Assembly (NCBI RefSeq): GCF_006716695.1
Contig: NZ_VFPN01000002.1
Coordinates: 248,001-312,000, forward strand
Direction of reading: 5' to 3'
Origin: Klugiella xanthotipulae
GTDB lineage: Bacteria > Actinomycetota > Actinomycetes > Actinomycetales > Microbacteriaceae
Length of the DNA stretch: 64,000 nucleotides
Part shown: in pieces, positions 8,619 to 17,061 of the stretch
Numbering within the stretch: position 1 is the first letter of the stretch
Layout: the number at the start of each line of letters is the position of its first letter
Position numbers and translations under genes: made by a program
The notes under the pieces: generated by a model
What the model was told of the DNA's origin: nothing
The model's input: the letters and a program-made list of their open reading frames with translations, nothing else
The model's database searches: none

Positions 8619-9587
8619 CTACTCGTCTGACGTGGCGGCGGTCTTGTCGCGATTTAGCCACTCCAGAATTACGCGATTGGTGTCCTCCGGCCTTTCCTGC
8701 TGGATCCAATGTCCACTGTCAAGACGGACCTCTTCAACATTGGGAACGAACGCGGTGAGGTTCTCAGCCTGTTGAACAGCATCGCGATCTCCGTAGATCA
8801 TGAGCGCAGGGTGGTGGATGACCGGGTCAACGTCGGCGAGCAGGTGCCAGTCTCGATCGAAGTTTCGGTACCAATTGATCCCGCCAGTGAAGCCGGACGC
8901 TTCGAAGGTGGAAGCGTAGACGGCACGGTCATGGTCGCTCAGTAGAGGCTCTCCCGGAGGTGTCGTGGTGTGGGCAATCTCAATCATCGTCATTCCGAGC
9001 TGCGGTGTACTGAGCGGTTCGTTCTTGCGATACAGGTTGTTGAGGAAGCGGGCCGGGTTCGCGTCGAACACCGCATCGGCAACGCCGGGTTCCCGGTTGA
9101 AGTGCACGAAGTAGTAGTCGCTACCGAGCACCGTTTCCATAAATTCGAGCCACGGTACCTCTCCGCGGACGGGGTATGGAAGGCTGAGGCAGATTATGCG
9201 GTTCACGCGCGTCGGGTGCAGCAGTGTGAGACTCCATACGACCATAGCGCCCCAGTCGTGACCGACGAAGGTCGCCTCTTTGTAGCCGTAGTGATCGAGA
9301 AGGGCGACGAGGTCGCCGGATAGATGCGCAACGTCGTACGCGGTCACGTCTGATGGGTGGGTCGAGTTGCCGTAGCCTCGTTGGTTGGGTGCGATGACGT
9401 GGTAGCCCGCGTTGACGAGCGCGGGCACTTGGTGCCGCCAGGTGTAGGCGAGGTCCGGCCATCCGTGACAGAGCACAATGGGGTTACCTGCGTTCTGCCG
9501 TCCGGCTTCGAAGACCTCCAGTTCAATGCCGTTGAGGGAGATTATGGTGGGCTCGGGGAAATCGGTAGCGTTCTGGGCTGAGTTCAT
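8619..9587 (-). CDS. Alpha/beta hydrolase, epoxide-hydrolase-like
   Basis: A 322-residue hydrolase of the epoxide hydrolase/haloalkane dehalogenase branch. The oxyanion motif HGWP is at residues 41-44, the nucleophile elbow GHDWGA has Asp at 111 (Asp rather than Ser marks this branch), and the catalytic His is H293 in DSGHWIQQE. YGDRD near 264 may give the charge-relay acid. It is divergent from the WYL regulator at 9621, with only 33 bases between, so local regulation by that protein is likely. Actual substrate unknown; an epoxide or ester hydrolase are both possible. Confidence 0.85.
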   Translation of the reverse strand: MNSAQNATDFPEPTIISLNGIELEVFEAGRQNAGNPIVLCHGWPDLAYTWRHQVPALVNAGYHVIAPNQRGYGNSTHPSDVTAYDVAHLSGDLVALLDHYGYKEATFVGHDWGAMVVWSLTLLHPTRVNRIICLSLPYPVRGEVPWLEFMETVLGSDYYFVHFNREPGVADAVFDANPARFLNNLYRKNEPLSTPQLGMTMIEIAHTTTPPGEPLLSDHDRAVYASTFEASGFTGGINWYRNFDRDWHLLADVDPVIHHPALMIYGDRDAVQQAENLTAFVPNVEEVRLDSGHWIQQERPEDTNRVILEWLNRDKTAATSDE

Positions 9588-9620
9588 AACTCCAATCTAG
9601 AAGCGTATACAGGACACCTG

Positions 9621-10622
9621 ATGACCGGTTTTTCTGAGAGTATGGTCAGTATGCGATCCGACCGGCTGGTGGCCATACTCCTAATGCTGCAACGCCGCGA
9701 TGTGGTCACTGCCCCCGAGGTCGCCAAAGAGCTCGAGGTATCTGAGCGCACGGCACGCCGTGACCTCGACGCTCTGAGTATGGCAGGAATCCCTCTCTAT
9801 TCGGTTCGGGGACGGCACGGCGGTTGGCGCCTCCTCGGAGGGGGCCGTACCGATCTGTCTGGACTCACGGCAGGCGAGGCCCGTGCACTGTTTCTGGTCT
9901 CCGGCTCCGCCGCGGCGACGACCCCGGCGGTGAAAGACGCGCTGCGGAAGCTCGTTCGCGCCCTACCCGAGCCCTTCCGTGACGAGGCGGAAGCGGCCGC
10001 ATCCGCTCAGGTAGTCGACCCACATCCGTGGGGTTCGTCTCGCGTCGATCAGTCTCCCCCTGATTTTCTCGATGCACTGTACGATGCCGTGATCCTCGGC
10101 ACTCAAGTGCGGCTCGGTTACATAAGCAGCGCTGGCATCGAGACTGACCGGATCGTCCACCCGCTGGGTGTCGTCGCGAAGGGGCTGTTCTGGTATCTCG
10201 TCGCTCACACCGATGCGGGACGGCGCACCTTCCGCATTGATCGAGTCTCAGCCGTCATGCCGACGGAAGAGCCGGTCCAACGCCCTCTGGACTTCGATCT
10301 CGCGGAGGCTTGGCATCAAATCGCCGATACTATCGACCGCAGGCGTGCACCTGTTGAGGTCCACGCAACCTGCGCTCCCGAGGGGATCGGTTTCTTGCGC
10401 ACCGCCGTCGGTCGTGATCTGGAGGTTGGGAACGCTGATGCTGACGGGCGCATCCCTGTCGTCATCCACGGTCACAGCGAGTACGGGCTGGCTGGACACA
10501 TTTCCGGGCTCGTGGAGTGGCTCGATGTCACCGGCCCTCACGGAGTGCGTAACCACCTCGCAACCATCGGAACCGCTCTTGCGGAGCGATATAGCCCTCG
10601 TGGCCGGTTCGACGACGAATAA
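9621..10622 (+). CDS. HTH/WYL-domain transcriptional regulator (YafY type)
   Basis: A 333-residue regulator with an N-terminal DeoR-like winged helix (RSDRLVAILLMLQRR ... VSERTARRDLDALSMAGIP, about residues 11-55) and a WYL ligand-sensing domain in the middle (VAKGLFWYLVAHTDAGRRTFRIDRVSAV, about 188-215), followed by a WCX-like C-terminus. Such proteins sense nucleotides or small ligands and usually control adjacent genes. The first ATG is preceded by AGGA at good spacing; internal ATGs at 9642 and 9651 are alternatives. Divergent from the epoxide-hydrolase-like gene. Confidence 0.88.
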   Translation: MTGFSESMVSMRSDRLVAILLMLQRRDVVTAPEVAKELEVSERTARRDLDALSMAGIPLYSVRGRHGGWRLLGGGRTDLSGLTAGEARALFLVSGSAAATTPAVKDALRKLVRALPEPFRDEAEAAASAQVVDPHPWGSSRVDQSPPDFLDALYDAVILGTQVRLGYISSAGIETDRIVHPLGVVAKGLFWYLVAHTDAGRRTFRIDRVSAVMPTEEPVQRPLDFDLAEAWHQIADTIDRRRAPVEVHATCAPEGIGFLRTAVGRDLEVGNADADGRIPVVIHGHSEYGLAGHISGLVEWLDVTGPHGVRNHLATIGTALAERYSPRGRFDDE

Positions 10623-10676
10623 GGTAACTCGCGCACACCACACACAAACCCCCGGACACAAGACCCGCGAGTATCC

Positions 10677-10820
10677 TCACACCTGGTGTGATCGCCTCCC
10701 CCGTGATCGCAACGTAACGTCATCCAACCTGAGATAGCGCCCTACGGTGCGGGGATCCACATCCAGTATGGAGCCCAGGTCCACCAGCGCGTGGCCACTT
10801 AAGGGAGAGTGTTCGAGCAC
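10677..10820 (-). pseudogene. Possible HTH remnant of a recombinase or transposase
   Basis: A 47-codon frame starting at GTG 10820. The translation contains LVDLGSILDVDPRTVGRYLR, which has the look of a helix-turn-helix DNA-binding segment, as in resolvase-like or transposase tails. No start signal or longer domain is present, and the frame stops just upstream at TGA. It may be debris of a mobile element, or chance. Apart from this, 10623-10887 holds no recognised gene. Confidence 0.3.
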
Positions 10821-10887
10821 GATTCACCCGGTCCACGTCGAGCCCTGACTGTCACCGATTCACCCATTCCTTATAACCCGGCTTGCC

Positions 10888-11577
10888 TCAGTTCTGCACG
10901 GACCTTGCCGTCGCCGGGGGTATACCGACTTCCTGAATCTGGTGACCACTACAGGGAATCTTGGTGACACTCGCCTGTTCTATTCGTGCCATCAGGAACC
11001 AGCGGATATCGCTGCGTAACCGGCACCAGCCGATCAGGTACCAACGATCATGAGTGGATCCAAACATGATCGGCTCTACGTCACGAATCGTCTCGTTGCC
11101 ATCACCCGAGACATAGCGAATACGAACAACACGTTGATCGGCCATCGCTTCTTCGAGGGCCGACCTGACAACACGCTGAGAAGAGGACGGCCTGTTCACC
11201 CAAATGCGGCTTGCAAGCTCGTCAGCTTTCGCTCGGGTCCGAGGGTCGAGAACGTCCAGAATCTTCCGCACACCAGAGGAAGCCAAATCTGCGTAAGGAG
11301 CCTCGGAAGCGGTTGAAACGGCCGCGAGTAGCGCCACCGCTTGCGCAGGGGTGAGGCTAACCGGCGGGAGGTTTGCACGAGTGGCCACACCGTAGCCGCC
11401 GCCGGGCCCTGGGCGTGACCAGATCGGCGCACCGCTGTTCTCCAGGGCGGTGAGATCCCTTTTGACCGTCCGCACGGACACGCCGAATTCCTCTGCGAGC
11501 CGATCAGCAGTGCATCCACGGGAACCGTTACGGCGCAGCATCTCAGACAGGGCGTGAAGTCGCTCTGCCCGCTTCAC
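10888..11577 (-). CDS. HTH/WYL-domain transcriptional regulator (YafY type)
   Basis: A 229-residue regulator with an N-terminal HTH (KRAERLHALSEMLRR ... FGVSVRTVKRDLTALENSGAPI, about residues 2-52) and a WYL domain (GSTHDRWYLIGWCRLRSDIRWFLMARI, about 172-198). It starts at GTG and is shorter than most family members because the C-terminal WCX part is nearly absent. Divergent from the alpha/beta hydrolase at 11651, with a 19-base inverted repeat between them, so it probably represses that gene and itself. It is not closely similar to the neighbouring WYL protein at 9621, so this is not a recent duplication. Confidence 0.88.
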   Translation of the reverse strand: MKRAERLHALSEMLRRNGSRGCTADRLAEEFGVSVRTVKRDLTALENSGAPIWSRPGPGGGYGVATRANLPPVSLTPAQAVALLAAVSTASEAPYADLASSGVRKILDVLDPRTRAKADELASRIWVNRPSSSQRVVRSALEEAMADQRVVRIRYVSGDGNETIRDVEPIMFGSTHDRWYLIGWCRLRSDIRWFLMARIEQASVTKIPCSGHQIQEVGIPPATARSVQN

Positions 11578-11598
11578 TCCTGAACCTCAGAGAAAATC

Positions 11599-11617
11599 AT
11601 GTCAGAAATAGTGACAT
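11599..11617. promoter_or_regulatory. Inverted-repeat operator candidate for the WYL regulator
   Basis: The site is ATGTCA-N7-TGACAT, a perfect 6-base inverted repeat centred between the divergent WYL regulator (start 11577) and hydrolase (start 11651). It is well placed for autoregulation and repression. Function is inferred from position and symmetry only. Confidence 0.5.
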
Positions 11618-11650
11618 ACAGCTGTCCTGAGGGCAAACTAGCATCACAGT

Positions 11651-12400
11651 ATGACGACACATACGCATGAACCAACCATCATCCTGATCGCCGGTCACTG
11701 GCTAGGTGCCTGGGCATGGGATGAGGTGGTGGAGCACCTCGCCGCCGCTAACCCTAACCAACGAACCATTTCACTGACCCTACCCGGCTTGGACCAGGGC
11801 GATCGCGAACGAGCGTCGAGGACTCTCGACGACCAGGCGACGGCAATCACACAGGCCATGAGTCAAGCCGCAGCTTCCGTCGAGCAGCCGGTGGTCATCG
11901 CGGCACACAGCGGGGCCAACGCCCCGGTCAGTCTTGTGCTCGATCAGTGCCCCGAACTCGTGAAACGCGTGGTCTGGATCGATAGCGGGCCGGTAGCATC
12001 TGGAAGCGTTTTCGCCCCGGATATGCCGCAGGAACTAGCCGAACTACCCCTGCCGCCTTTCGACGTACTCACGCAACAAGCAAGCATTGAGGGTCTCAGC
12101 AGTCACGCTCTCGAGCGCTTCCGAGCCAGGGCAGTTCCAGAGCCCGGCCCTGTACTTCGTCAGCCAGTGAAACTTACCAATGATGCCCGCCTGCAGGTCC
12201 CGACCACCATGGTGTGCTGCTCGATCTCGAGCACACAGCTGATGGAGCTAGCCAACGCCGGTCACCCCATGTTCGCCGAAGTCGCCAACCTCCTGCACCG
12301 TGATTTTATTGACCTTCCGACCGGACACTGGCCCATGTGGAGCCGCCCCGAAGACCTCGCCCAAATCATCTCTCACGCAGCACGTTCCTCAATGTCATGA
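11651..12400 (+). CDS. Alpha/beta hydrolase
   Basis: A 249-residue alpha/beta hydrolase. The oxyanion region is IAGHWLGAWAW (residues 13-23), the nucleophile S87 lies in AAHSGAN, and the catalytic His is H226 in LPTGHWPMWS. The GHWLGAW-type start resembles the salicylate-binding esterase/hydroxynitrile lyase-like branch found in small actinobacterial esterases. There is no clear Shine-Dalgarno, so it may be translated from a leaderless transcript. It is divergent from a WYL regulator and probably its target. Third codon positions are less strictly G/C than in neighbouring core genes. Substrate unknown. Confidence 0.82.
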   Translation: MTTHTHEPTIILIAGHWLGAWAWDEVVEHLAAANPNQRTISLTLPGLDQGDRERASRTLDDQATAITQAMSQAAASVEQPVVIAAHSGANAPVSLVLDQCPELVKRVVWIDSGPVASGSVFAPDMPQELAELPLPPFDVLTQQASIEGLSSHALERFRARAVPEPGPVLRQPVKLTNDARLQVPTTMVCCSISSTQLMELANAGHPMFAEVANLLHRDFIDLPTGHWPMWSRPEDLAQIISHAARSSMS

Positions 12401-12471
12401 CATCACTGACGTCAGGGCGCGAGACGAGATTCGAATATTATCCAGGCCGGGAACCCACGTCTTGATGAGCC

Positions 12472-12975
12472 CTACCGGTTACCCTGCGGCGCGGTCCGCT
12501 CCCGCTCCAGTCGCCGGATCAACCGGTACACAATAATCAGCGGGATGATCCCGAACACCCCAAACGACATATCAATCAGCTGCCAACCCGGCGGAATCCC
12601 CCGAACCGCACCCGCGATGAGGGCGAGCGGAAGCACACCGGCGCAGGCAATCATCCCCCACTGGATCACCCAGACGTTGCGGATCGGGTCGCGCAGTGGG
12701 CCCCAGAACGCCGCCGCAATCACGAGGTGCGCAAACGCGAGCCAGTCCGAGGAGTAGGCCATAAATGAGTAGCGGTTATTGGTGTCAATGAGCCCGTCGC
12801 GCACCCGATCCACCCACTCCAGCAGGCCGGGCAGCAGATCGGCCAGCGGCGAGCTATGCAGCACCGTCGAGGCCAGCCGCAACTCCGCTTCGAGGGGGAA
12901 GGCCGTCACGCCACTCAGCACGAGCGCAACGATGAAGAAGACGATCCACACCCGGATCTGCGTGACGGTAGTCAT
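12472..12975 (-). CDS. Conserved hypothetical membrane protein
   Basis: A 167-residue protein with four predicted membrane helices (about 9-28, 75-93, 103-125 and 131-152) and a long extracytoplasmic loop after the first (LLPGLLEWVDRVRDGLI). The C-terminus RLIRRLERERTAPQGNR is strongly basic and probably cytoplasmic. I have no family name for it beyond an actinobacterial integral membrane protein. Divergent from the membrane protein at 13066. The gap 12401-12471 shows nothing. Confidence 0.75.
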   Translation of the reverse strand: MTTVTQIRVWIVFFIVALVLSGVTAFPLEAELRLASTVLHSSPLADLLPGLLEWVDRVRDGLIDTNNRYSFMAYSSDWLAFAHLVIAAAFWGPLRDPIRNVWVIQWGMIACAGVLPLALIAGAVRGIPPGWQLIDMSFGVFGIIPLIIVYRLIRRLERERTAPQGNR

Positions 12976-13065
12976 CCGCCCAGCCTAGGGCGTAGCGGCG
13001 GGCGGTTCCGACGAACAATACAACTCCCCCTTGCCCCCGACCCGCCCTCCGCCTACGGTAAACGC

Positions 13066-13527
13066 ATGACAGACACACCCGCGTCGAGCACCCAGCAGAG
13101 CGTCTTCCGCACCATGCTTATCGGCGTGCTGCTCTACAGTGTGGTCCTCGGTTTTTTCAACGACTACACGGATACCCTGGTCACCTCCTCCTACTCCATC
13201 ACCTTCTCGATGGCAATCGTGATGCAGGCGCTCACCGCCGCAACGTTTGCGGTCAAGGTGCGCGTGGCACGAACGTTTCGGCGGAGCGAGCACCCCTGGA
13301 GCACGGTGGGGCTGATCTTTGGCGTCTGGCTGGTGCTCTTCCTCTCCAAATTTGTATTTCTCGCCGTGCTCGACGTGATGTTCCGAGATCAGGTTCAGAT
13401 CAGCGGTTTTGTGGGGATCTTCCTCATCGTGGCCGCCCTAACCGTCGCACACCGGCTCGTCGATCTGGTCGATGGTTGGTTGGGGTCGCGCGGCAACTCA
13501 CACCACGAACCCGCCCCCGCCGCGTAG
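13066..13527 (+). CDS. Hypothetical four-helix membrane protein
   Basis: A 153-residue protein with four hydrophobic segments: residues 16-33, 44-63, 79-104 and 113-135. After the last helix the chain ends in a short His/Pro/Ala tail. Family not recognised. The ATG at 13066 is chosen over an upstream extension because the extension overlaps the promoter of the divergent membrane protein and reads as shadow sequence. Confidence 0.7.
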   Translation: MTDTPASSTQQSVFRTMLIGVLLYSVVLGFFNDYTDTLVTSSYSITFSMAIVMQALTAATFAVKVRVARTFRRSEHPWSTVGLIFGVWLVLFLSKFVFLAVLDVMFRDQVQISGFVGIFLIVAALTVAHRLVDLVDGWLGSRGNSHHEPAPAA

Positions 13528-13624
13528 ATACGCTCGGCGCGTGTCGGCGACGCTCGTTAGACTGTCAGGGTCGCACATCCAGTGCGGCACGTTGATAGTT
13601 CAACGCCAGTCAGGGAGTTTCACG

Positions 13625-13810
13625 ATGAGTTCCGACAACGACGCGCAGGCCGCGTCCGACGAGAGTAAACGCAAATTCCGCGAGGCTCTTGACCGCAAAA
13701 AGAAGCAGTCACAGGGCACGGGCGAGGACCGCCGAGACAGCACCGGCCGCGTCAACCAGGCGCACGGCCCCGCTGGGCATCAGCGGGAGTTCCGCCGCAA
13801 GAGCGGATAG
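13625..13810 (+). CDS. DUF5302 small protein
   Basis: A 61-residue, highly charged, probably disordered protein with the hallmark segment SKRKFREALDRKKKQS and the C-terminal HGPAGHQREFRRKSG that define the small actinobacterial DUF5302 family. The function is unknown. A GGGAG ribosome binding site precedes the ATG. A strong hairpin terminator follows directly after the stop, so it is its own transcription unit or the last gene of one. Confidence 0.85.
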   Translation: MSSDNDAQAASDESKRKFREALDRKKKQSQGTGEDRRDSTGRVNQAHGPAGHQREFRRKSG

Positions 13811-13817
13811 ACCCGTT

Positions 13818-13853
13818 GAGGGGCGGTGGGAGGATTCCCGCCGCCCCTCTTTT
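13818..13853 (+). terminator. Rho-independent terminator after DUF5302 gene
   Basis: The hairpin pairs GAGGGGCGG with CCGCCCCTC, continued through a G-T wobble and GGGA/TCCC around a GGAT loop, and is followed by TTTT. It begins eight bases after the DUF5302 stop. Confidence 0.9.
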
Positions 13854-13882
13854 CGTGTCGGGGTCTGTGAGATCATTGCAGG

Positions 13883-16800
13883 ATGTCACGCCCCGCGCAG
13901 CCCCACAGCGCTGCTGAGCCGCACGGGGATGCCTGGCGCATCGCGCTGAACGAGTTGCTGCCGACTAGCGGCGGCGAGGCCGCCAGCCCGCGAACACACG
14001 CACACACCGCGCTCGCCCTGTACTTCGAACTGCGCGAACTCATTCCGCGCTCCACCTCCAAGTGGAACGGCCCCACCTCCCGAACCGCGGGTGCCCCTCG
14101 CCGCGCTGGTCAGGACGGCATCGGTAACGGCGAGTACCGCCTGGCTGTGCGACCCGTGGCACGCACCGCCCGGGGGTGGGCACGGGGCAGCATCACGTGG
14201 TCAAATATCCCGCACCTGCTCAACCGGCAGAATCTCGACCCCGCCCAACATCGCTGGTTCTGCCAGTTTGTCGCCCTGCACCGCGCCGGTACACCGGCCA
14301 CCCCCGGGCAGGATCTGGACTGGGTTTTCCTTGGCGACTGGGGCAATCCCGTGCTCTGGCAGCTGCTACGGCAGGCCGCAGAACTCGGTATTCCGTGTGT
14401 AGGGCCCACCGCCGCCGCAAGGGTCCTGGTGGGCGAGCGCGCCACACTGAACCTCACCGCGACCCGGGATGCCGACGGCATCCGAATGCGCCCCACCCTC
14501 ACCATTGATGGCAGTGCGCTGCCCGTATCTGCCGCCCACGCAATCGGCACCCACGGCATCTATACATTCACCCTCACGAAGCCACACACCTACTGCGTAG
14601 CCCCCACGGAGATGCCACTCACCAGCGAGCAGCTGACCCTGTTGAGCAGTTCCCGGGCCGCCACCGGCATCACCGTTCCCGCCACCGAGGCGGACGAGTT
14701 TCTCCGCGACTTTCTCCCCCGGCTGCGTGAGGGCATTGAGGTGACCAGCCCGGATGTCTCGATACCACTGCCACCTCTCGCTCCACCCACTCTCGTCGTC
14801 ACCGCAACCTTCGGCCCTCGGCACTCGCTCACACTCGCGTGGAGGTGGGAGCACCGGCGACGCGCGAGCGAACCGCCCCGCGTGCGGGATCTGCTGCCCG
14901 AGGGGGTGATACCGGAGAGCTGGTTCGCCGGTGCGGACGAGACCTCCGCCCTCCCCCGCAGCATCCGGCTACGCGGGATCGACGCCGCCGAGTGTGCCGT
15001 GCGGATACTGCCCGCACTTCAGGAAATTCACGGTGTACGGGTGGAATCTGCGGGCACCGACCCCCACTATCAGGAGCTCACCGGCACCCCACGACTCACC
15101 GTCACAACGATACCCACCGAGCGGCCCGACTGGTTCGACCTGGGCGTGATCGTGACGGTGGACGGGCAGGATGTTCCTTTTGCGCCGCTCTTCCGGGCGC
15201 TCGCAACGGGCACGCGCAAACTTCTGCTGGTGGATGGCCGTTACCTGTCACTCACCCATCCGGCTCTGGTCCCGCTTGCCGAACTGATCAGCGCGTCCGG
15301 CGAGCTTGCCGAGTGGGAGACAACTCCCGTGATGAGCAGGTACCAGACGAGCCTCTGGGCCGATATTGAGGATCTGGCCGACGAGTCCAGACCCGCCCGC
15401 GAGTGGCGCGACCTGGTCGCAGGACTGAGCGGTGACACCCCGCAGTCGGTGACGCCACCCCGGGGGCTGAACGCCACGCTGCGCCCCTATCAGGCCGAGG
15501 GATTCTCCTGGCTGGCCGTCCTCTGGCAGCAGCGGCTCGGGGCCATCCTCGCCGACGATATGGGGCTGGGTAAGACGATTCAGTGCCTCGCGCTCATGCA
15601 GCACGTCGCCGAGACGCGGCCACCGACTGGGGCGAGGCAGCCGTTCCTCGTGGTGGCTCCCACCTCGGTGGTGTCCACCTGGGTATCCGAGGCGCGGCGC
15701 TTCACACCCGACCTGGTGATATGCGAGATCACGACCACGGAGGCCGTGGGCACCGTGTCCCTCTCGGAGGCCGCGGCCATGGCCGATATTGTCGTCACCA
15801 GCTACGCACTCCTCCGCCTCGATATCGACGCGTACCGGGCCGTCGCTACGGGCTCCGGGTGGGCGGGGCTCATCCTCGACGAGGCCCAGTTTGTGAAAAA
15901 TCACGCCTCCCGGGTGCACGAGTGCGCGCGGGATCTGCCCGTTCGGTTTAAGCTCGCGGTGACCGGCACCCCCCTCGAAAATTCCCTCACCGAGTTGCAC
16001 GCGCTCACGGCAATCGTGGCCCCCGGGCTGTTCCCCTCACGTCGCCACTTTGTGGAGGAGTACGTGCGGCCGATCGAAACCGAAGCCGCCGGCGTGACCG
16101 CGGGCCCTGGTGCCGGCAGCGCGGTCGAAACTGCCTCCACCCTGCGCACCGAACGCCTGGACCGACTGCGGCGGCGCATCCGCCCGTTTATGCTGCGCCG
16201 CACCAAGGAAGTTGTCGCCCCCGAGCTGCCCGCGAAGCAGGAGCAGACCCTCCACATCGAGCTGACCCCCGAACACCGCGACCTCTACGATGTTTTCTTG
16301 CAACGCGAGCGTCGCAAGCTCCTGGGGCTGATCGAAGATCTTGACCGCAACCGCTTCATCGTTTTCCGCTCACTCACCCTACTGCGGATGCTCGCGCTGG
16401 ACGCCTCCCTCCTCGACGACGCGTACGCCGGGATCCCCTCCGCTAAGCTCGACACCCTCCTCGAACAGCTCGGGGATGTGGTGCATGAAGGGCACCGGGC
16501 ACTCGTCTTTAGCCAGTTCACAACGTACCTCGGGAAAGCGGCCGAACGGCTGGATGCGGCCGGTATCCGCTACACCTACCTGGACGGCAGCACGCTCAAC
16601 CGGAGAACCGTCATTGAGGAGTTTAAAACGGGTGACGCCCACGTTTTCCTGATCAGCCTCAAGGCCGGTGGTGTGGGACTCACCCTCACCGAGGCCGACT
16701 ACGTCTTCCTGCTCGACCCCTGGTGGAATCCCGCAACGGAAGCACAGGCCATCGACCGCACCCACCGCATCGGGCAGGATAAAAGCGTCATGGTCTACCG

Positions 16801-16942
16801 GATGATCGCGGCAGGCACAATCGAGGAGAAGGTGATGAAGCTGAAGGAGCGCAAGGCGGCACTCTTCGATGCGGTGGTGAACGATGAGGCGTTGTTCGGC
16901 TCGGCGCTCACTGCAGAGGACATCCGTGCGCTGCTCACGTAG
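13883..16942 (+). CDS. SNF2-family DEAD-like helicase
   Basis: A 1019-residue Swi2/Snf2 ATPase. The large N-terminal part (about 1-500) resembles the SNF2-associated DUF3670 arrangement seen in bacterial HepA-like proteins. The ATPase core has Walker A DDMGLGKT at 558-565, the motif II box DEAQ at 666-669, VTGTPLEN about 25 residues later, and FMLRRTKEVV near 770. The C-terminal lobe has the SNF2 signature QAIDRTHRIGQ at 955-965. Such proteins translocate on duplex DNA and remodel protein-DNA complexes or RNA polymerase. It is a stand-alone gene with no nuclease, methylase or zorya/DISARM partner beside it, so a defence role is not supported. Confidence 0.92.
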   Translation: MSRPAQPHSAAEPHGDAWRIALNELLPTSGGEAASPRTHAHTALALYFELRELIPRSTSKWNGPTSRTAGAPRRAGQDGIGNGEYRLAVRPVARTARGWARGSITWSNIPHLLNRQNLDPAQHRWFCQFVALHRAGTPATPGQDLDWVFLGDWGNPVLWQLLRQAAELGIPCVGPTAAARVLVGERATLNLTATRDADGIRMRPTLTIDGSALPVSAAHAIGTHGIYTFTLTKPHTYCVAPTEMPLTSEQLTLLSSSRAATGITVPATEADEFLRDFLPRLREGIEVTSPDVSIPLPPLAPPTLVVTATFGPRHSLTLAWRWEHRRRASEPPRVRDLLPEGVIPESWFAGADETSALPRSIRLRGIDAAECAVRILPALQEIHGVRVESAGTDPHYQELTGTPRLTVTTIPTERPDWFDLGVIVTVDGQDVPFAPLFRALATGTRKLLLVDGRYLSLTHPALVPLAELISASGELAEWETTPVMSRYQTSLWADIEDLADESRPAREWRDLVAGLSGDTPQSVTPPRGLNATLRPYQAEGFSWLAVLWQQRLGAILADDMGLGKTIQCLALMQHVAETRPPTGARQPFLVVAPTSVVSTWVSEARRFTPDLVICEITTTEAVGTVSLSEAAAMADIVVTSYALLRLDIDAYRAVATGSGWAGLILDEAQFVKNHASRVHECARDLPVRFKLAVTGTPLENSLTELHALTAIVAPGLFPSRRHFVEEYVRPIETEAAGVTAGPGAGSAVETASTLRTERLDRLRRRIRPFMLRRTKEVVAPELPAKQEQTLHIELTPEHRDLYDVFLQRERRKLLGLIEDLDRNRFIVFRSLTLLRMLALDASLLDDAYAGIPSAKLDTLLEQLGDVVHEGHRALVFSQFTTYLGKAAERLDAAGIRYTYLDGSTLNRRTVIEEFKTGDAHVFLISLKAGGVGLTLTEADYVFLLDPWWNPATEAQAIDRTHRIGQDKSVMVYRMIAAGTIEEKVMKLKERKAALFDAVVNDEALFGSALTAEDIRALLT

Positions 16943-16991
16943 CGCGTCACCACGTGACCCCCGGATGGGCTAAGCTTGGCCAGATAACCGC

Positions 16992-17043
16992 ACAAGGCAC
17001 CACCTATCGCTCGATTGAGACAGCTCGGTAGGTAGTGCCTTGT
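16992..17043. terminator. Hairpin between convergent genes
   Basis: Arms ACAAGGCAC.ACCTA.CG and their complement pair over about 18 positions with one mismatch and one wobble. It lies between the helicase stop and the stop of the convergent NmrA-like gene, so it could terminate both. There is no clear T-tail. Confidence 0.65.
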
Positions 17044-17061
17044 ATGGTTTAAGGAAGGCGC

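Noticed and set aside
7848-12440. Search for a tRNA-end duplicate (attachment site)
   Set aside because: Only short matches such as TTCGAAT around 8431 and 12430 were seen; too short to call an att site.
13883-16942. SNF2 helicase as part of a defence system
   Set aside because: No nuclease, methyltransferase, ZorAB or similar partner is adjacent; neighbours are a DUF5302 protein and an NmrA-like gene.
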